Source: Cellvibrionales bacterium UBA7375 (GTDB lineage Bacteria; Pseudomonadota; Gammaproteobacteria; Pseudomonadales; Porticoccaceae). From it: a stretch of DNA of 64,000 nucleotides. The notes below the pieces were generated by a model. It saw nothing but the letters and a program-made list of their open reading frames with translations. It was not told where the DNA came from and ran no database searches. The position numbers and the translations under genes were made by a program. The stretch is taken from positions 58,393 to 122,392 of the forward strand of contig CATAJQ010000031.1 of assembly GCA_949487135.1 (NCBI GenBank). The letters are read 5' to 3'. Below are positions 37,285 through 49,123 of this stretch, piece by piece. Every line of letters starts with the position of its first letter. Within the stretch, counting starts at the first letter, position 1.

Positions 37285-38201
37285 TGGATAGACTCCTCTA
37301 AGATCGCCACAACCAGTGACTCAAAATCCATTCCTGCGGCTTTACCTGCCATAGGCACAAGACTATGGCTAGTCATTCCGGGCACTGTATTGACCTCAAG
37401 AACATAAAATCGGCCCTTTAGGTCAGTCATAACATCAACGCGACCCCAGCCTTTTCCGTCAATACTTTTGAATGCATTAAGACATAATTTGGCCAGTTCA
37501 GCTTCTTGCTCAGCACTTAAACCTGATGGGCAAAAATATTCGGTCTTATCGGACAGATACTTCGCTTCATAGTCATAGAATGTAGCATTGGCTTGAATTC
37601 TTATTGATGGCAGCGCCTGATCGCCGAGAATGGCAACGGTGTATTCTTTACCCATAAGTCTCGGCTCAGCAATTACCTTAGCGTCGTATTTGTAGGCTAA
37701 CTGCCACGCTTGTTTTAACTGCTCGGCTGATTCAGCAATACTCATGCCCACGCTAGAGCCCTCACAGGCAGGTTTAACCACTAAACAACCTCCCAGGCTG
37801 TCGATAGCTTGTTGCCAGTCTGTATCTTTATCTAGGGATACGAAATCTGAAGTTGGCAAGTTGATACCCTTCCATATCTGCTTGCAACGCAATTTATCCA
37901 TGGCTAGAGCTGATGCAATAACACCACTGCCGGTATAGGGTATACCGAGATACTCAAGCGCACCTTGTAGGGTTCCGTCTTCACCACCGGGGCCATGCAG
38001 AGCAACAAATGCACGATCTATATTCGCCGCAGAAATAGCTTCGAGGGACTGTTCTTTTAGATCGATAGCTACGGTATTAACACCCTGATTTTGCAATGCT
38101 TGCAAAATCGCCGCACCGGTCAAAAGGGAAATCTCGCGCTCCGATGAATTACCACCAAAGAGCACACCAACCTTGCCAAACTTAGTCATTTGAGAAGTCA
38201 T
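37281..38201 (-). CDS. ddl: D-alanine--D-alanine ligase
   Basis: A 306-residue ATP-grasp ligase making the D-Ala-D-Ala terminus of the peptidoglycan precursor. [59 protein letters not shown] and [14 protein letters not shown] are the family blocks. It overlaps murC and ftsQ by four bases on each side, as part of one coupled operon. Confidence 0.98.
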   Translation of the reverse strand: MTSQMTKFGKVGVLFGGNSSEREISLLTGAAILQALQNQGVNTVAIDLKEQSLEAISAANIDRAFVALHGPGGEDGTLQGALEYLGIPYTGSGVIASALAMDKLRCKQIWKGINLPTSDFVSLDKDTDWQQAIDSLGGCLVVKPACEGSSVGMSIAESAEQLKQAWQLAYKYDAKVIAEPRLMGKEYTVAILGDQALPSIRIQANATFYDYEAKYLSDKTEYFCPSGLSAEQEAELAKLCLNAFKSIDGKGWGRVDVMTDLKGRFYVLEVNTVPGMTSHSLVPMAGKAAGMDFESLVVAILEESIQ

Positions 38202-39646
38202 TTTTCCTCCTCAATAGGTTTTAATTGGCTGTCTTTTAACATAGCGACTAATTTTGAAACGCTTCCTGCGCCCTGAGTCAGAACTAGATCATCCGCCTGC
38301 ACCAATCCCGCTACAAGATTTGGAACCTGTTCCATAGTCTCTGCATAAATAGGATCAACAGCACCGCGCTGACGTATGCTGTTGCATAGGTTTTTACTGC
38401 TGGCGCCTACAATAGGCTCTTCACCTGCCGCATAGACATCTAACATAATTAATAGATCGACCTCAGATAGAACTTGGACAAAATCCTCATATAGATCTCT
38501 AGTGCGACTATAGCGATGGGGCTGAAATACCATCACTAGCCTCTTTTGTGGCCAGCCATCTCTAACAGCATCAATCGTGGCCTTTAATTCGGTTGGGTGA
38601 TGGCCGTAGTCATCAACCAATGTCGCTATTCCGCTTGTCTGATTTTTTTCAATCGAATATTCACCAATGGTTTCAAAGCGGCGACTGACACCACAAAACT
38701 TTTCAAGCCCTGTAACAATCGCATGATCTGAAACACCATCATCGCTAGCCACAGCAACTGCAGCTGCTGCATTTAAGGCATTATGTCGACCAGGAATATT
38801 CATACTTATGGTCAGGGTCGAAAGATTGTCCGGACGATCAATAACAAACTGACCTCGTCCATCAACCATTGAAAAATCGGTGATGCGATAGGCTGCATTT
38901 TCACTAAAGCCATAGGTCAGTGTCGGGCGACCTATATTGGTTAGCAGCTCTTGTATAACTGGATCATCAATACAAACCACCGCTAAACCATAAAACGGTA
39001 GATTGTGTAAAAATTCGATATAGGTAGTTTTTAACTGATCAAAATCAAAACCATAGGCTTCCATATGATCTGGCTCAATATTGGTAACCACGGAGACCAT
39101 TGGCTGAAGATGCAAGAAGGAAGCATCGCTTTCATCAGCCTCGGCAATAATGTAGCGACTGGCACCTAATTTGGCATTGGTACCGGTACTGTTAACTCGA
39201 CCGCCAACAATAAATGTCGGGTCCAATTTAGCCTCGGCAAAAACCGCGGCAATTAAACTTGTTGTTGTGGTTTTTCCATGAGTGCCAGCAACAGCTACAC
39301 CATGGCGATAGCGCATCAACTCCGCCAGCATTTCCGCTCGTCTAACGACGGGCACACCCAGCTCATAGGCAGCGGCAATTTCGGGATTTTCTAGGGTCAC
39401 TGCGGAGGATTTAACTACCACATCAGCACCTTCAATATTACGTCTAGCATGGCCTTTAAAAATTTCCATACCAGCGGCTTTAAGACGCCTAATAGTTGGG
39501 CCTACACCAATATCTGAACCCGATATTTGATAACCCTGATTTAATAAAACCTCAGCAATACCGCTCATACCACTACCGCCAATACCAACAAAATGGATAC
39601 GGCTAATGCGGCGCATTTCAGGCGGCTGAAAATTCAAACTATCCAT
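38198..39646 (-). CDS. murC: UDP-N-acetylmuramate--L-alanine ligase
   Basis: A 482-residue Mur ligase adding L-Ala to UDP-MurNAc. The N-terminal Rossmann motif [17 protein letters not shown], the ATP loop [10 protein letters not shown] and DDYGHHPTE are characteristic of MurC. The ATG at 39646 follows GGAGG, which lies inside the end of murG; the genes overlap by eight bases. The longer frame to 39691 is a read-back into murG. Confidence 0.98.
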   Translation of the reverse strand: MDSLNFQPPEMRRISRIHFVGIGGSGMSGIAEVLLNQGYQISGSDIGVGPTIRRLKAAGMEIFKGHARRNIEGADVVVKSSAVTLENPEIAAAYELGVPVVRRAEMLAELMRYRHGVAVAGTHGKTTTTSLIAAVFAEAKLDPTFIVGGRVNSTGTNAKLGASRYIIAEADESDASFLHLQPMVSVVTNIEPDHMEAYGFDFDQLKTTYIEFLHNLPFYGLAVVCIDDPVIQELLTNIGRPTLTYGFSENAAYRITDFSMVDGRGQFVIDRPDNLSTLTISMNIPGRHNALNAAAAVAVASDDGVSDHAIVTGLEKFCGVSRRFETIGEYSIEKNQTSGIATLVDDYGHHPTELKATIDAVRDGWPQKRLVMVFQPHRYSRTRDLYEDFVQVLSEVDLLIMLDVYAAGEEPIVGASSKNLCNSIRQRGAVDPIYAETMEQVPNLVAGLVQADDLVLTQGAGSVSKLVAMLKDSQLKPIEEEK

Positions 39647-40748
39647 TTGCCACCTCCAAACATACTTTGGCAACACGCTCGGCAGCACCATTTTTTGCCA
39701 GTGATCTTGCCTTATTTGCCATATTTAAACGGGTATCTGGATTATTGCTAAGCGTCATAATTTGATCGGCCACACCCTGCGGACTTATGTCTCGCTGCTG
39801 AATCATTAATGCCGCTCCTGAATTAACTAGCCACTCGCCATTGGTGGTTTGGTGATCATCAATTGCATAGGGAAATGGAATAAGTAGCGCGCCTAAACCC
39901 ACTGCTGTCAATTCAGCAACGGTTAAAGCGCCAGAACGACAGATAGCAAAATCAGCCCATTGGTAGGCCTCTTCCATACTGTCGATAAAGGGCACTACCT
40001 GAATGCTCTCCGCGTTAATATCAAGCCCCTGAGTTTGGTATAGCGCTTGCGTTGTTTGCACATGTTGAGCGCCTACTTGATGAATAATCTGCGGTCTTTG
40101 CTGTGGCTCTATTTTGGCTAGCATTTCAGGTATTAACTGATTGATGGCCAATGCACCCCGACTACCACCCAATACAAGTAATTTCATTGGCCCCTGCCGA
40201 TCGCTAAAGCGCTCAGCCGGCGATTTTATAGCAGCTATCTCAGCGCGAACTGGGTTGCCACAGTGTTCACCTTGCTTAAAGGTATTAGGGAAACCCTGCA
40301 TCACTCGAGTAGCCATATTTGCCGATAACTTATTGGTCGTTCCCGCCACAGAATTTTGTTCGTGGATAACTAGCGGAACACCTTTTAATTTAGCCGCTAT
40401 AGCACCGGGCCCAGAAACAAAGCCTCCCATCCCCAATACCACTGATGGCTTAAATTGAGTAAGCGCAGCACAAGCCTGAATGATTGATGCTAGTAATTTA
40501 AATGGCGCTCTAATAAGTGCCAATAGGCCGCGACCGCGAAGGCCCTCTACATTAAGAAAATGTAATTCAATACCCTGCTGAGGAATCAATTCAGATTCTA
40601 TTCCTTTGCGAGTACCCAACCATGCAACTGACACCTGTTGATGCTTAAACTTTTCTGCAACGGCGAGCGCGGGGAATACATGGCCGCCAGTTCCACCTGC
40701 CATTATCATCACGCGCAACCTATTCAGAGAAGCTGTGTTATTTTGCAT
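39639..40748 (-). CDS. murG: UDP-GlcNAc--lipid I N-acetylglucosaminyltransferase
   Basis: A 369-residue peripheral membrane GT-B glycosyltransferase converting lipid I to lipid II. N-terminal glycine loop [48 protein letters not shown] and [13 protein letters not shown] are family marks. The ATG at 40748 has GGGGAGG upstream and overlaps ftsW by 11 bases; the protein then has a short 14-residue extension before the glycosyltransferase core. Confidence 0.98.
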   Translation of the reverse strand: MQNNTASLNRLRVMIMAGGTGGHVFPALAVAEKFKHQQVSVAWLGTRKGIESELIPQQGIELHFLNVEGLRGRGLLALIRAPFKLLASIIQACAALTQFKPSVVLGMGGFVSGPGAIAAKLKGVPLVIHEQNSVAGTTNKLSANMATRVMQGFPNTFKQGEHCGNPVRAEIAAIKSPAERFSDRQGPMKLLVLGGSRGALAINQLIPEMLAKIEPQQRPQIIHQVGAQHVQTTQALYQTQGLDINAESIQVVPFIDSMEEAYQWADFAICRSGALTVAELTAVGLGALLIPFPYAIDDHQTTNGEWLVNSGAALMIQQRDISPQGVADQIMTLSNNPDTRLNMANKARSLAKNGAAERVAKVCLEVANG

Positions 40749-41916
40749 AACCAGACCTCCCCGATACTGTTTTGCTTCGCTGTAATTCATGACTCAGGCG
40801 CATCATCATGCCCAACATGGCACAGCAGACAATCAAACTACTGCCGCCATAACTTATAAACGGTAGTGTTAGCCCTTTGGTTGGCAACAACCCAGCGTTA
40901 ACTCCTAGATTAATAAATGCCTGTCCACTCAGAATCAAGCCAAAGCCAATTAACACATAGGCGGCATACCAATTTTGTTTACTAATTGCTTTTTTACCCA
41001 GTTGTAAAATGCGAATTACAAAAAAGCAATAAAGCGCAACCAGACAAACCACGCCGATAAAACCAAATTCTTCGGCATAAATTGCAAATACAAAGTCAGT
41101 ATGAGCATCGGGCAAATACAGCATTTTTTGTACTGACTGACCCAAGCCAACACCAAATAATTCACCGCGACCAAAAGCGATTAATGACTGGGTTAGCTGG
41201 TAGCCAGAATTAAATTGATCCGACCAGGGATCCAGATATGCCGTCAAACGAGCCATGCGATAAGGCGCCGCAGTAGCCATCACCCAAAACGATAACCCAG
41301 CTAATACCAGTACCGATAAAAATTGACGAATATGTGAGCCGCCCAAGAATAACAGCGCCATAAAGGTACAACCTAACACAGCCACAGAACCAAAATCTGG
41401 CTCGAGTATAAGAAGAACGGACAATAGAATAATTACCGCCATTAACTTGCCAAACTGAGGCCAGCTATCGCTCAGCGTATCTCGGTATTTTTCAAGCTGA
41501 GCGGCTAAAAATACCACGGTTGCTACCTTTACCAACTCAGAGACCTGTAATGTAAAGCCACCAACACCGAGCCAGCGACGACTGCCATTTAGGTTTAGAC
41601 CAACGCCCGGCACTAGTACGGCAACCAATAACAAAACTGATAATAGCATCCATACTAAGCTGTATTTAGCCCAGTTGGAGGGAGAGACATAAAAACCAAC
41701 AGCAATAGCACCAAGGCTGATAATAAGATAAGCAAAATGACGTTTTACAAAATAAAACTGATCATCAAATCTGTGGTCGGCATAACTAAATGATGCCGAG
41801 GCCACCATAACCAAACCAATGGATAATAGGGCTAAAGCTGGAATTAATAGTTTGGTATCGAAGTACCAACTATCATTTCTTTGCGCCATATTTTTCATTG
41901 GGATGGTTTGACTCAT
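40738..41916 (-). CDS. ftsW: Septal peptidoglycan glycosyltransferase FtsW (SEDS family)
   Basis: A 392-residue polytopic protein with ten predicted helices that polymerises lipid II at the septum together with FtsI. SEDS signatures: NGSRRWLGVGGFTLQVSEL, LEPDFGS, YQLTQSLIAFGRGELFGVGLGQS, LPDAHTDFVFAIYAEEFGFIG and the C-terminal LPTKGLTLPFISYGGSS. The position between murD and murG identifies it as FtsW rather than RodA. Confidence 0.97.
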   Translation of the reverse strand: MSQTIPMKNMAQRNDSWYFDTKLLIPALALLSIGLVMVASASFSYADHRFDDQFYFVKRHFAYLIISLGAIAVGFYVSPSNWAKYSLVWMLLSVLLLVAVLVPGVGLNLNGSRRWLGVGGFTLQVSELVKVATVVFLAAQLEKYRDTLSDSWPQFGKLMAVIILLSVLLILEPDFGSVAVLGCTFMALLFLGGSHIRQFLSVLVLAGLSFWVMATAAPYRMARLTAYLDPWSDQFNSGYQLTQSLIAFGRGELFGVGLGQSVQKMLYLPDAHTDFVFAIYAEEFGFIGVVCLVALYCFFVIRILQLGKKAISKQNWYAAYVLIGFGLILSGQAFINLGVNAGLLPTKGLTLPFISYGGSSLIVCCAMLGMMMRLSHELQRSKTVSGRSGYAK

Positions 41917-43283
41917 TGAACTGACCCCCGCGCGCTATCAAGTGCGCTTACAGCGGCTTCAAAGCATTTGCCACGATGCTCAAATCCATCAAACATATCA
42001 AAGCTAGCACAGGCTGGTGACAATAGAACCGTATCACCTGATACAGCTACTTGGTTAGCTTGAACAACCGCTTCATCAAGAGAATCTGAATACTGAATTT
42101 CACAGCTATCACCAATAGCTGAAGCGAGCTGCTTGCCATCTTGCCCCATTAATACGGTTAATTTCACATAGTCAGAAATTTCCGAAGCTAGAGCTTTAAA
42201 CTCTTGACCCTTAGCTTGGCCACCGGCAATTAAAATAATATTTTTATTCGCCTTATCACCAAACCCTTTAATTGCCGCAACTGTTGCACCAACATTAGTT
42301 GCCTTAGAATCATTGACAAAGTTTACTGAATTAATGTGTGCGATAGACTGACATCGATGAGGTAAGCCCTTAAACGTTTTCAAAGTATCGAGCATACTTT
42401 GCATCGGCAGATCGACCGCTTGACCCAAGGCTAATGCGGCAAGCACATTAGCAAGATTATGGGTGCCTTTTAACGCTACCTGATTGACCCGCATTAGGCG
42501 CTCAATACCATAGGATAAATAACCATCCTTCACGCCTTCTAAAATGCCAAAGCTGCCAAGATCTGGTTGATTTAAACCAAAACTAATCATAGGGATTTGG
42601 GTTGAGATAAGCGGGCGAGTTAAAACATCCTCACGATTGACAACCACTTTGCTAGCCCCGCGAAAAATACGATGTTTGGCCGTATGGTATTGCTGCAGGT
42701 TTTTATAGCGATCGAGATGATCAGGGCTAATATTTAATAACCCCGAAATAGCACCGCGAGAGTCATTTAGCAGCTCTAGCTGGAAACTTGATACCTCAAT
42801 AACATACAGTTTATGGGCATCATCCAAAAGATCTAACATTGGCGTGCCTAAATTACCGCCGATCCCCACGCTTAAACCACTATCTTGCGCCATCTTACCC
42901 AGCAAAGCAGTAACAGTGCTTTTACCATTTGAGCCTGAAATCACAACAACTGGTGCCTGCGCCTGTTCGAGAAATAACTCGAGATCACCCAATAATTCAA
43001 CACCCTGCTTTTTAGCCTTAACCAGTGCTGGTTCAGCTAGGGAAATTCCGGGGCTTACAATTAGGCGATCATAGCGACATAAAAATTCTGCATCAAAATC
43101 CCCAAGAGCTATATCAGCTTCAGGGTAATCTGCTTCAACTAATCTTCTATTAGGCGGCTCATTGCGACTATCGATAAAATCAAATGACATATCCTGTGAG
43201 GCAAGAAAGGATGCTACAGATACACCTGTAGCGCCCATACCTAGGATAGCGATTTTGCGATTAGTAACAATAATATCCGGCAT
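41913..43283 (-). CDS. murD: UDP-N-acetylmuramoyl-L-alanine--D-glutamate ligase
   Basis: A 456-residue Mur ligase adding D-Glu. N-terminal AILGMGATGVSVASFL, ATP loop GSNGKSTVTALL, NISPDHLDRY, LPHRCQSI and NDSKATNVGAT are diagnostic of MurD. The ATG at 43283 is preferred over an adjacent TTG at 43286. It overlaps ftsW by four bases and lies 13 bp after mraY. Confidence 0.98.
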   Translation of the reverse strand: MPDIIVTNRKIAILGMGATGVSVASFLASQDMSFDFIDSRNEPPNRRLVEADYPEADIALGDFDAEFLCRYDRLIVSPGISLAEPALVKAKKQGVELLGDLELFLEQAQAPVVVISGSNGKSTVTALLGKMAQDSGLSVGIGGNLGTPMLDLLDDAHKLYVIEVSSFQLELLNDSRGAISGLLNISPDHLDRYKNLQQYHTAKHRIFRGASKVVVNREDVLTRPLISTQIPMISFGLNQPDLGSFGILEGVKDGYLSYGIERLMRVNQVALKGTHNLANVLAALALGQAVDLPMQSMLDTLKTFKGLPHRCQSIAHINSVNFVNDSKATNVGATVAAIKGFGDKANKNIILIAGGQAKGQEFKALASEISDYVKLTVLMGQDGKQLASAIGDSCEIQYSDSLDEAVVQANQVAVSGDTVLLSPACASFDMFDGFEHRGKCFEAAVSALDSARGSVQ

Positions 43284-43296
43284 CAAATCATCGATC

Positions 43297-44379
43297 CTAA
43301 CGTAGCTTCAATGTTGCTAGACCCAATAGGACTAGCATGACTGTAATTATCCAGAAACGCACAATAACGCGCGGCTCTGGCCATCCTTTTAATTCATAAT
43401 GATGGTGTAATGGCGCCATTCTAAAAATGCGCTTACCGGTCATCTTGTAGGAACCGACCTGTAAAATTACTGACAGTGTTTCCATCACAAAAACACCACC
43501 CATAATGATCAATACAATTTCTTGACGCACAATCACCGCTATCACACCCAGGGCTGCCCCAAGGGCTAAAGAACCAACATCGCCCATAAACACCATCGCG
43601 GGATAGGTGTTAAACCAAAGGAAACCAAGCCCTGCACCGCAGATTGCTGCAGTGAATATTAGAAGTTCGCCAGCACCGGCGATATAAGGGATATGTAAGT
43701 AGCTAGCAAATTGAAAATGACCGGTTAAATAGGCAAAAATACCCAGAGCGCCGGCGACTAATACGGTGGGTAAAATAGCTAACCCATCTAAACCATCAGT
43801 AAGATTTACCGCATTACTGGTTCCCACAATAACGAAGTAAGTCAGTACGATAAAAAATGGCCCCATATAAATGGCCACATCTTTAAAGAATGGAACAATC
43901 AATTCCAAATCAGCAGGGCTCTGGACTGTATTGTATAAAAACAAAGCCGCACCTAGACCCACCACTGACTGCCAAAAATACTTCCAACGCCCAGGTAAGC
44001 CGCGCGGGTTTTTTTCTACCACCTTGCGATAATCGTCAACCCAACCAATAAGACCAAATAGCAGTGTCACGATCATTACCACCCAAACATAGCGGTTACC
44101 TAAATCAGACCACAGTAGGCTACTAACAAAAATTGATAAAATAATTAAAGAGCCACCCATGGTCGGCGTACCGGCTTTTTCAAGATGAGTTTTTGGCCCA
44201 TCTGTACGGATTGCCTGACCCATTTGTAGACGATTAAGCAGACGAATCACTTTTGGACCCGCAACTAAACTAATTAATAAGGCCGTTAGTACTGCAAGGA
44301 TGCCTCTTAGTGTTAGGTATTTAAATACCGTAAACGGCGCATAAAATTCACTTAAATATTCTGCAAGCCACAATAACAT
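43297..44379 (-). CDS. mraY: Phospho-N-acetylmuramoyl-pentapeptide transferase
   Basis: A 360-residue integral membrane enzyme with ten helices making lipid I from UDP-MurNAc-pentapeptide and undecaprenyl phosphate. DDYRKV, the metal-binding [28 protein letters not shown] and [13 protein letters not shown] are the catalytic loops. The start overlaps the murF stop by one base (TAATG). Confidence 0.99.
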   Translation of the reverse strand: MLLWLAEYLSEFYAPFTVFKYLTLRGILAVLTALLISLVAGPKVIRLLNRLQMGQAIRTDGPKTHLEKAGTPTMGGSLIILSIFVSSLLWSDLGNRYVWVVMIVTLLFGLIGWVDDYRKVVEKNPRGLPGRWKYFWQSVVGLGAALFLYNTVQSPADLELIVPFFKDVAIYMGPFFIVLTYFVIVGTSNAVNLTDGLDGLAILPTVLVAGALGIFAYLTGHFQFASYLHIPYIAGAGELLIFTAAICGAGLGFLWFNTYPAMVFMGDVGSLALGAALGVIAVIVRQEIVLIIMGGVFVMETLSVILQVGSYKMTGKRIFRMAPLHHHYELKGWPEPRVIVRFWIITVMLVLLGLATLKLR

Positions 44380-45740
44380 TAGCTAATCTCCTTATTGGAA
44401 AGGGTTTTCACCACTTCATCCATGCCTGAGCTTCGAGAGCCCTTAATTAAAATAGTTGTTTTTGTTTTTTTAGCCAAAAGATCAGCTATTGCAGTGATTA
44501 ATTGGTTTTTATCCTGATAATGAGTTCCGCCGAACTGGTTAGCGGCAACCGCACTTAATAGACCCACTGAATACAAGGTATCAATACCTTTTTCTTGTGC
44601 ATAGCGACCAATTTCTTCATGCATTTGCATCGCCTCTTCACCTAATTCAGCCATATCGCCCATGACTAAAACCCTGCGACCTTCTCTTAAACTCAGCACA
44701 TCAATAGCGGCTTTAAATGAATCGGGGTTAGCGTTGTAGGTATCATCAATCAGCGTTATATCTTCATCTAACTGATAAGAATTAAGACGGCCAGATACCG
44801 GCTTAACCGCAGATAAACCTCGAGCGATTTGCTCTAATCCAATGCCAGATGCAACAGCACAGGCGGCGGCAGCAACGGCATTTTTAACTGAATGTAGTCC
44901 CGGCATCGGTAAATCAAGTGACAGCTTCTTCCCACCTGAACACAATTCAAACCTATAACAGCCTCCCACTAGGGACTCAATATTGTCCGCATAGATATCT
45001 GCATCTTTATGCTCAGTAGAAAAGGTAAGGCAATGGTGTTTCGTTAGTGATTTAAGCCATTGTTGCGACCAGGATAGATCCAGATTTACAACTGCTGTGC
45101 CATTGGCATCCAATCCACTGTAGATTTCCGCTTTTGCCGAAGCCACGCCCTCAATCGAGCCAAAACCCTCAATATGAGCGTGCTGAATATTATTAACCAA
45201 TGTAATATCAGGTTTAGCAATTGTGCACAGATAGGCAATTTCACCCACGCCACTAGCACCCATCTCTATTACAGCAATATCCGCATCGGCATCCATAGAT
45301 AACAGCGTTAATGGAACGCCGATATGATTGTTTAGATTGCCATTTGTCGCATGAACTTTAACGCTTTGAGCATGGATAGCTGCAATCATCTCTTTAACAG
45401 AGGTTTTACCACTACTGCCGGTAACAGCAATCAGCTGACCCTCAAATCTATCCCGATTCATTTGCGCTAACTGCCCCAATGCCTTGGTGGTATCTTCAAC
45501 CACCCACTGGGTAACAGGTAAATTCTTATCTGGGTTACTTACCACCAAACCTGAAGCTTTTAGCGCTATATCACTTAAGAATGCATGCCCATCAAAACGC
45601 TCGCCCTTAATCGCCACAAATAAATCACCATCGGCGAGGTTACGGCTATCGATAGAAACCTGACTAAAGTCACAGTCTGGATTGAGCAAGGTGCCACCAA
45701 AGGCTAATGCCGCATCAGTTAATCGAAATTCAGAGATCAT
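44379..45740 (-). CDS. murF: UDP-N-acetylmuramoyl-tripeptide--D-alanyl-D-alanine ligase
   Basis: A 453-residue Mur ligase adding D-Ala-D-Ala. ATP loop [38 protein letters not shown] and [12 protein letters not shown] are characteristic. Overlaps murE by four bases and mraY by one. Confidence 0.98.
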   Translation of the reverse strand: MISEFRLTDAALAFGGTLLNPDCDFSQVSIDSRNLADGDLFVAIKGERFDGHAFLSDIALKASGLVVSNPDKNLPVTQWVVEDTTKALGQLAQMNRDRFEGQLIAVTGSSGKTSVKEMIAAIHAQSVKVHATNGNLNNHIGVPLTLLSMDADADIAVIEMGASGVGEIAYLCTIAKPDITLVNNIQHAHIEGFGSIEGVASAKAEIYSGLDANGTAVVNLDLSWSQQWLKSLTKHHCLTFSTEHKDADIYADNIESLVGGCYRFELCSGGKKLSLDLPMPGLHSVKNAVAAAACAVASGIGLEQIARGLSAVKPVSGRLNSYQLDEDITLIDDTYNANPDSFKAAIDVLSLREGRRVLVMGDMAELGEEAMQMHEEIGRYAQEKGIDTLYSVGLLSAVAANQFGGTHYQDKNQLITAIADLLAKKTKTTILIKGSRSSGMDEVVKTLSNKEIS

Positions 45741-47323
45741 ACAATCCCTCCTTCGATAGATGCGGAACCACTCAACTGAGCAGTCTCTAATGCCGCTCGC
45801 GCTTCTTCCTGATCACTAAATGCAATAGAGTTGTTTTCTATAATTTGATAATTTTCATGACCCTTACCTGCAATTAGGACTATATCCTGTTTTTCAGCCT
45901 GAATAATGCTCGTCGCAATGGCACGTCTGCGGTCTAATTCGATCTCGACCTCAATATCGCCACTAATACCTTCAAGGATCTGCTGAGCAATCTTTTCTGG
46001 CGCTTCAAATCGTGGGTTATCATTGGTAATAACAACCTTATCGGCATATTGACTAGCGACCTTACCCATTTCTTTGCGCTTGCCAATATCGCGATTGCCA
46101 CCACAGCCAAACAGCACCCAAAGGTTGCCCCCGCAATAAGGCTTTAGAGCACAAAGTGCTTTTTCTAATGCATCAGGAGTATGAGCATAATCAACAATCA
46201 CCTGTGGTTGTAAGGTTGAAGACATCAACTGCATTCGGCCAGCAACCGCTTGCAATGTTGCAACCACCTGTAAACAATCCTCCAAAACCGCACCCTGAGC
46301 GCAGGCAGTGGCAATAACAGCCAGTAAATTACTCACATTAAATTCTCCCAGCAGAGAAGATTTAAGCTTGCCAGAACCCCATGGAGTTTTAAGGGTAGCG
46401 CTACTTCCTGAGGCTGAATAAGTAATGTCTGTACAGTAAATATCTGCCGCTTGATTTTTCAAGCTGTACGTTAGCAGTCTAATATCAGCGCGCAAACCAG
46501 TGATTATCTGCTCGCCCACTGCGTCATCCATATTAATTACAGCAGTTTTCACAGAGGGCAATTCAAACAGACTAGCCTTGGCCGCAGCATAGTTTTCCAT
46601 GCTTTGGTGGTAATCCAAATGATCGCGGCTTAAATTAGTAAATACGGCAGTATCGATCTGCACCGCCTGAAGACGATGCTGAACCAAGCTATGGGATGAA
46701 GCTTCCAAAGCAATATATCGAGAACCACTATTGGCTAACTCTGCCAAAATACGCTGAGCAGCAACTGCATCCGGTGTGGTTAATTGATGACCACTGCGCT
46801 TGTCTGTAAAGGCATTATTTACCTTATTATTAGACTCAGGCTCAGCCATGGCATAACCGGTAGTGCCGATATAACCAGATTTAACAGTATCACCAGCGAT
46901 AGAAACCGATGCCATTAACTGTGCATAGAGATGCGAACAGGTAGTTTTGCCATTGGTTCCGGTAAATGCTGCTATATTTAATCCGTGCGATGGGTCGCTA
47001 TAGAAACGACCGGCAATGATTGACGCTGATTGCGTTAAATTTTTAATCGATACCACAGGCACTGCACTATCGGACCGGTCGATTTTTACCTCAGAAGTCT
47101 CGTCAACCAAAACCACCACTGCGCCAGCGGAAATTGACTGCTTAATATAATGAGCCCCATCGGTCACAGTGCCTTTTAGAGCAATAAAACAGTCACCTGC
47201 AGTCACTGCGCGACTATCAATAGTCACGCCGCTGACATCAACCTCAGGCAATTCATTACCATAGGTCAAACCGGTTAATAGATCTGAAAGCGGCACATAA
47301 CATTTTTTTGCAAGGCTCATCAT
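45737..47323 (-). CDS. murE: UDP-N-acetylmuramoyl-L-alanyl-D-glutamate--2,6-diaminopimelate ligase
   Basis: A 528-residue Mur ligase adding the third stem residue. ATP loop FTGTNGKTTCSHL, the EASSHSL block and VDYAHTPDALEKAL are family marks; the DNPRFE motif (in ITNDNPRFEAP) points to meso-diaminopimelate, as expected for a Gram-negative wall. Slightly longer than E. coli MurE (495) owing to insertions near residue 170. Overlaps ftsI and murF by four bases each. Confidence 0.98.
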   Translation of the reverse strand: MMSLAKKCYVPLSDLLTGLTYGNELPEVDVSGVTIDSRAVTAGDCFIALKGTVTDGAHYIKQSISAGAVVVLVDETSEVKIDRSDSAVPVVSIKNLTQSASIIAGRFYSDPSHGLNIAAFTGTNGKTTCSHLYAQLMASVSIAGDTVKSGYIGTTGYAMAEPESNNKVNNAFTDKRSGHQLTTPDAVAAQRILAELANSGSRYIALEASSHSLVQHRLQAVQIDTAVFTNLSRDHLDYHQSMENYAAAKASLFELPSVKTAVINMDDAVGEQIITGLRADIRLLTYSLKNQAADIYCTDITYSASGSSATLKTPWGSGKLKSSLLGEFNVSNLLAVIATACAQGAVLEDCLQVVATLQAVAGRMQLMSSTLQPQVIVDYAHTPDALEKALCALKPYCGGNLWVLFGCGGNRDIGKRKEMGKVASQYADKVVITNDNPRFEAPEKIAQQILEGISGDIEVEIELDRRRAIATSIIQAEKQDIVLIAGKGHENYQIIENNSIAFSDQEEARAALETAQLSGSASIEGGIV

Positions 47324-49071
47324 GACTCTCCTCGCAAACTAGATTCAGGTCTTTCCACCAACGACCCATTTGTTTTCATTTGATCGGGAACCACTTGCAT
47401 CAAGCGCAAGGCCGCACCAGTCACTTCAGAAAATACCGGCGCCGCAACAACACCGCCAAAGTAACCTCCTACAGAGGGTTCATCAATCACTACCACCGTC
47501 ACTAAGCGCGGCTGATCAATAGGGGCAAAGCCGGCAAATGCAGACATATAAAGGCTTTCATGGTAACCCCCTGCACTGTTAGTTTTATGGAGAGTGCCAG
47601 TCTTACCACCAACGGTATAGCCCTTAATATTAGCGCGCTTACCTGTCCCTTTAGAGCCTGTAGCGGCTTGAAGCATATAACGCAACTCATCGGTTAATGT
47701 CGCATCGATAATTCTGCTACCCTCTGGCTCCTCATCAACAGCAACCAGTGAGATCTCTTTGCGCACACCATTATTTGCCAGAACCGCATAGGCACGTGCC
47801 AACTGCAGCGACGAAGCACTCAACCCATAGCCAAATGCAAAGTTAGCCTGAGTTACGGCATCCCAACGCCGATGCGCAGGTAAAACGCCGCTAGTCTCAC
47901 CAGGGAAGCCACTGCCGAGATTTTCACCAAAACCAACCCGCTGAAATAGCTCTCTAGTTTCGTTGGGGTTAAGTTGCAAAGCTATTTTTGAGGTGCCCAC
48001 ATTGCTCGACTTAGCGATAATTCCAGACAGATCTAATAGACCATAATTATTTTCATCTTCAAAAACCTTGTAATCTACCTTGAGGTAACCAGGGTGTGTA
48101 TCAATAGTGGTATTTGATTGGAATTTTCCGCTCTCAAGGGCCGCCAAAATAGCAAATGGCTTAACGGTAGAACCGGGCTCCATCATATCGGTCATTGCCC
48201 GGTTTCTAACCGAATCTGGTCTTAACTTTGAACGATCATTGGGATTAAATGATGGCTGATTAGCCATGGCTAATACTTCACCGGTTTCGACATCTAAAAC
48301 CACCACAGATCCCGATTTTGCATTGTGTTTTTGCACTGCTGATTTTAAGGCTCTGTAGGCGGCATACTGAACACGCAAATCGATACTGAGTCGCAAATCC
48401 CTTCCCGCATGAGCTGGCTTAATCAGGGAAATATCTTTAATAATGCGACCGGTCAGGTCTTTAATTACTTTTTTTGAGCCCGGCTCACCGGTAAGTCCTT
48501 CATTGTAAGCGAGTTCCATACCTTCTTGACCGTTATCGTCAATATCGGTAAATCCAACCAACTGAGCAGTCACCTCGCCAGCCGGATAAAAACGCTTAAA
48601 CTCTTGAAGACCTTCGATACCCACAATACCTAGATCCAAAACACGCTGAGCTTCATTTGCTGGCAACTGTCTGGCCAAATACATAAACGATTTATTGCGA
48701 TATCTTTTCAATCGAGCGCTAAGTTGCGAGTAACCCACACCAAGCGCATTAGCCAAATCTTTTATATCGTCTTCATTGGCTAGATTTTGAAGGTGCTTAG
48801 GGTTTGCAACCAAAGATGTAACCGGTGTACTTACCGCTAATGGCTCACCGTTGCGATCAGTAATCAGGCCTCTGTAGGCGGGAATAGCTTCCTTGCGAAT
48901 TGAGCGAGCGTCACCTTGGTTTTGCAAGAAATCAACACCAAACTCTTCATCTGGCATTATCTGCAACTGGGCAACCTGTGCAATCAACAAAATCGGCAGA
49001 GCGAATAACCCCGACATCACTAAAAAGTAACGCCATCGGGGTATTAACTTTTGCGCCTGTTGCTTGGACAC
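47320..49071 (-). CDS. ftsI: Septal transpeptidase FtsI (PBP3)
   Basis: A 583-residue class B penicillin-binding protein that cross-links septal peptidoglycan. One membrane anchor (FLVMSGLFALPILLIAQVAQ) is followed by the pedestal region (RGLITDRNGEPLAVS, GFTDIDDNGQEGMEL) and the transpeptidase domain with EPGSTVKPF (active Ser-Thr-Val-Lys), KSSNVGTSK (SXN) and GGKTGTLHK (KTG). I choose the GTG at 49071 because AAAGG lies six bases upstream. A GTG at 49110 would add 13 residues without a ribosome site. Confidence 0.96.
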   Translation of the reverse strand: MSKQQAQKLIPRWRYFLVMSGLFALPILLIAQVAQLQIMPDEEFGVDFLQNQGDARSIRKEAIPAYRGLITDRNGEPLAVSTPVTSLVANPKHLQNLANEDDIKDLANALGVGYSQLSARLKRYRNKSFMYLARQLPANEAQRVLDLGIVGIEGLQEFKRFYPAGEVTAQLVGFTDIDDNGQEGMELAYNEGLTGEPGSKKVIKDLTGRIIKDISLIKPAHAGRDLRLSIDLRVQYAAYRALKSAVQKHNAKSGSVVVLDVETGEVLAMANQPSFNPNDRSKLRPDSVRNRAMTDMMEPGSTVKPFAILAALESGKFQSNTTIDTHPGYLKVDYKVFEDENNYGLLDLSGIIAKSSNVGTSKIALQLNPNETRELFQRVGFGENLGSGFPGETSGVLPAHRRWDAVTQANFAFGYGLSASSLQLARAYAVLANNGVRKEISLVAVDEEPEGSRIIDATLTDELRYMLQAATGSKGTGKRANIKGYTVGGKTGTLHKTNSAGGYHESLYMSAFAGFAPIDQPRLVTVVVIDEPSVGGYFGGVVAAPVFSEVTGAALRLMQVVPDQMKTNGSLVERPESSLRGES

Positions 49072-49123
49072 GTTTTTACCTTTAGTTACATGCTGGGCGT
49101 TTTTGCCCACAAATTATTATTAG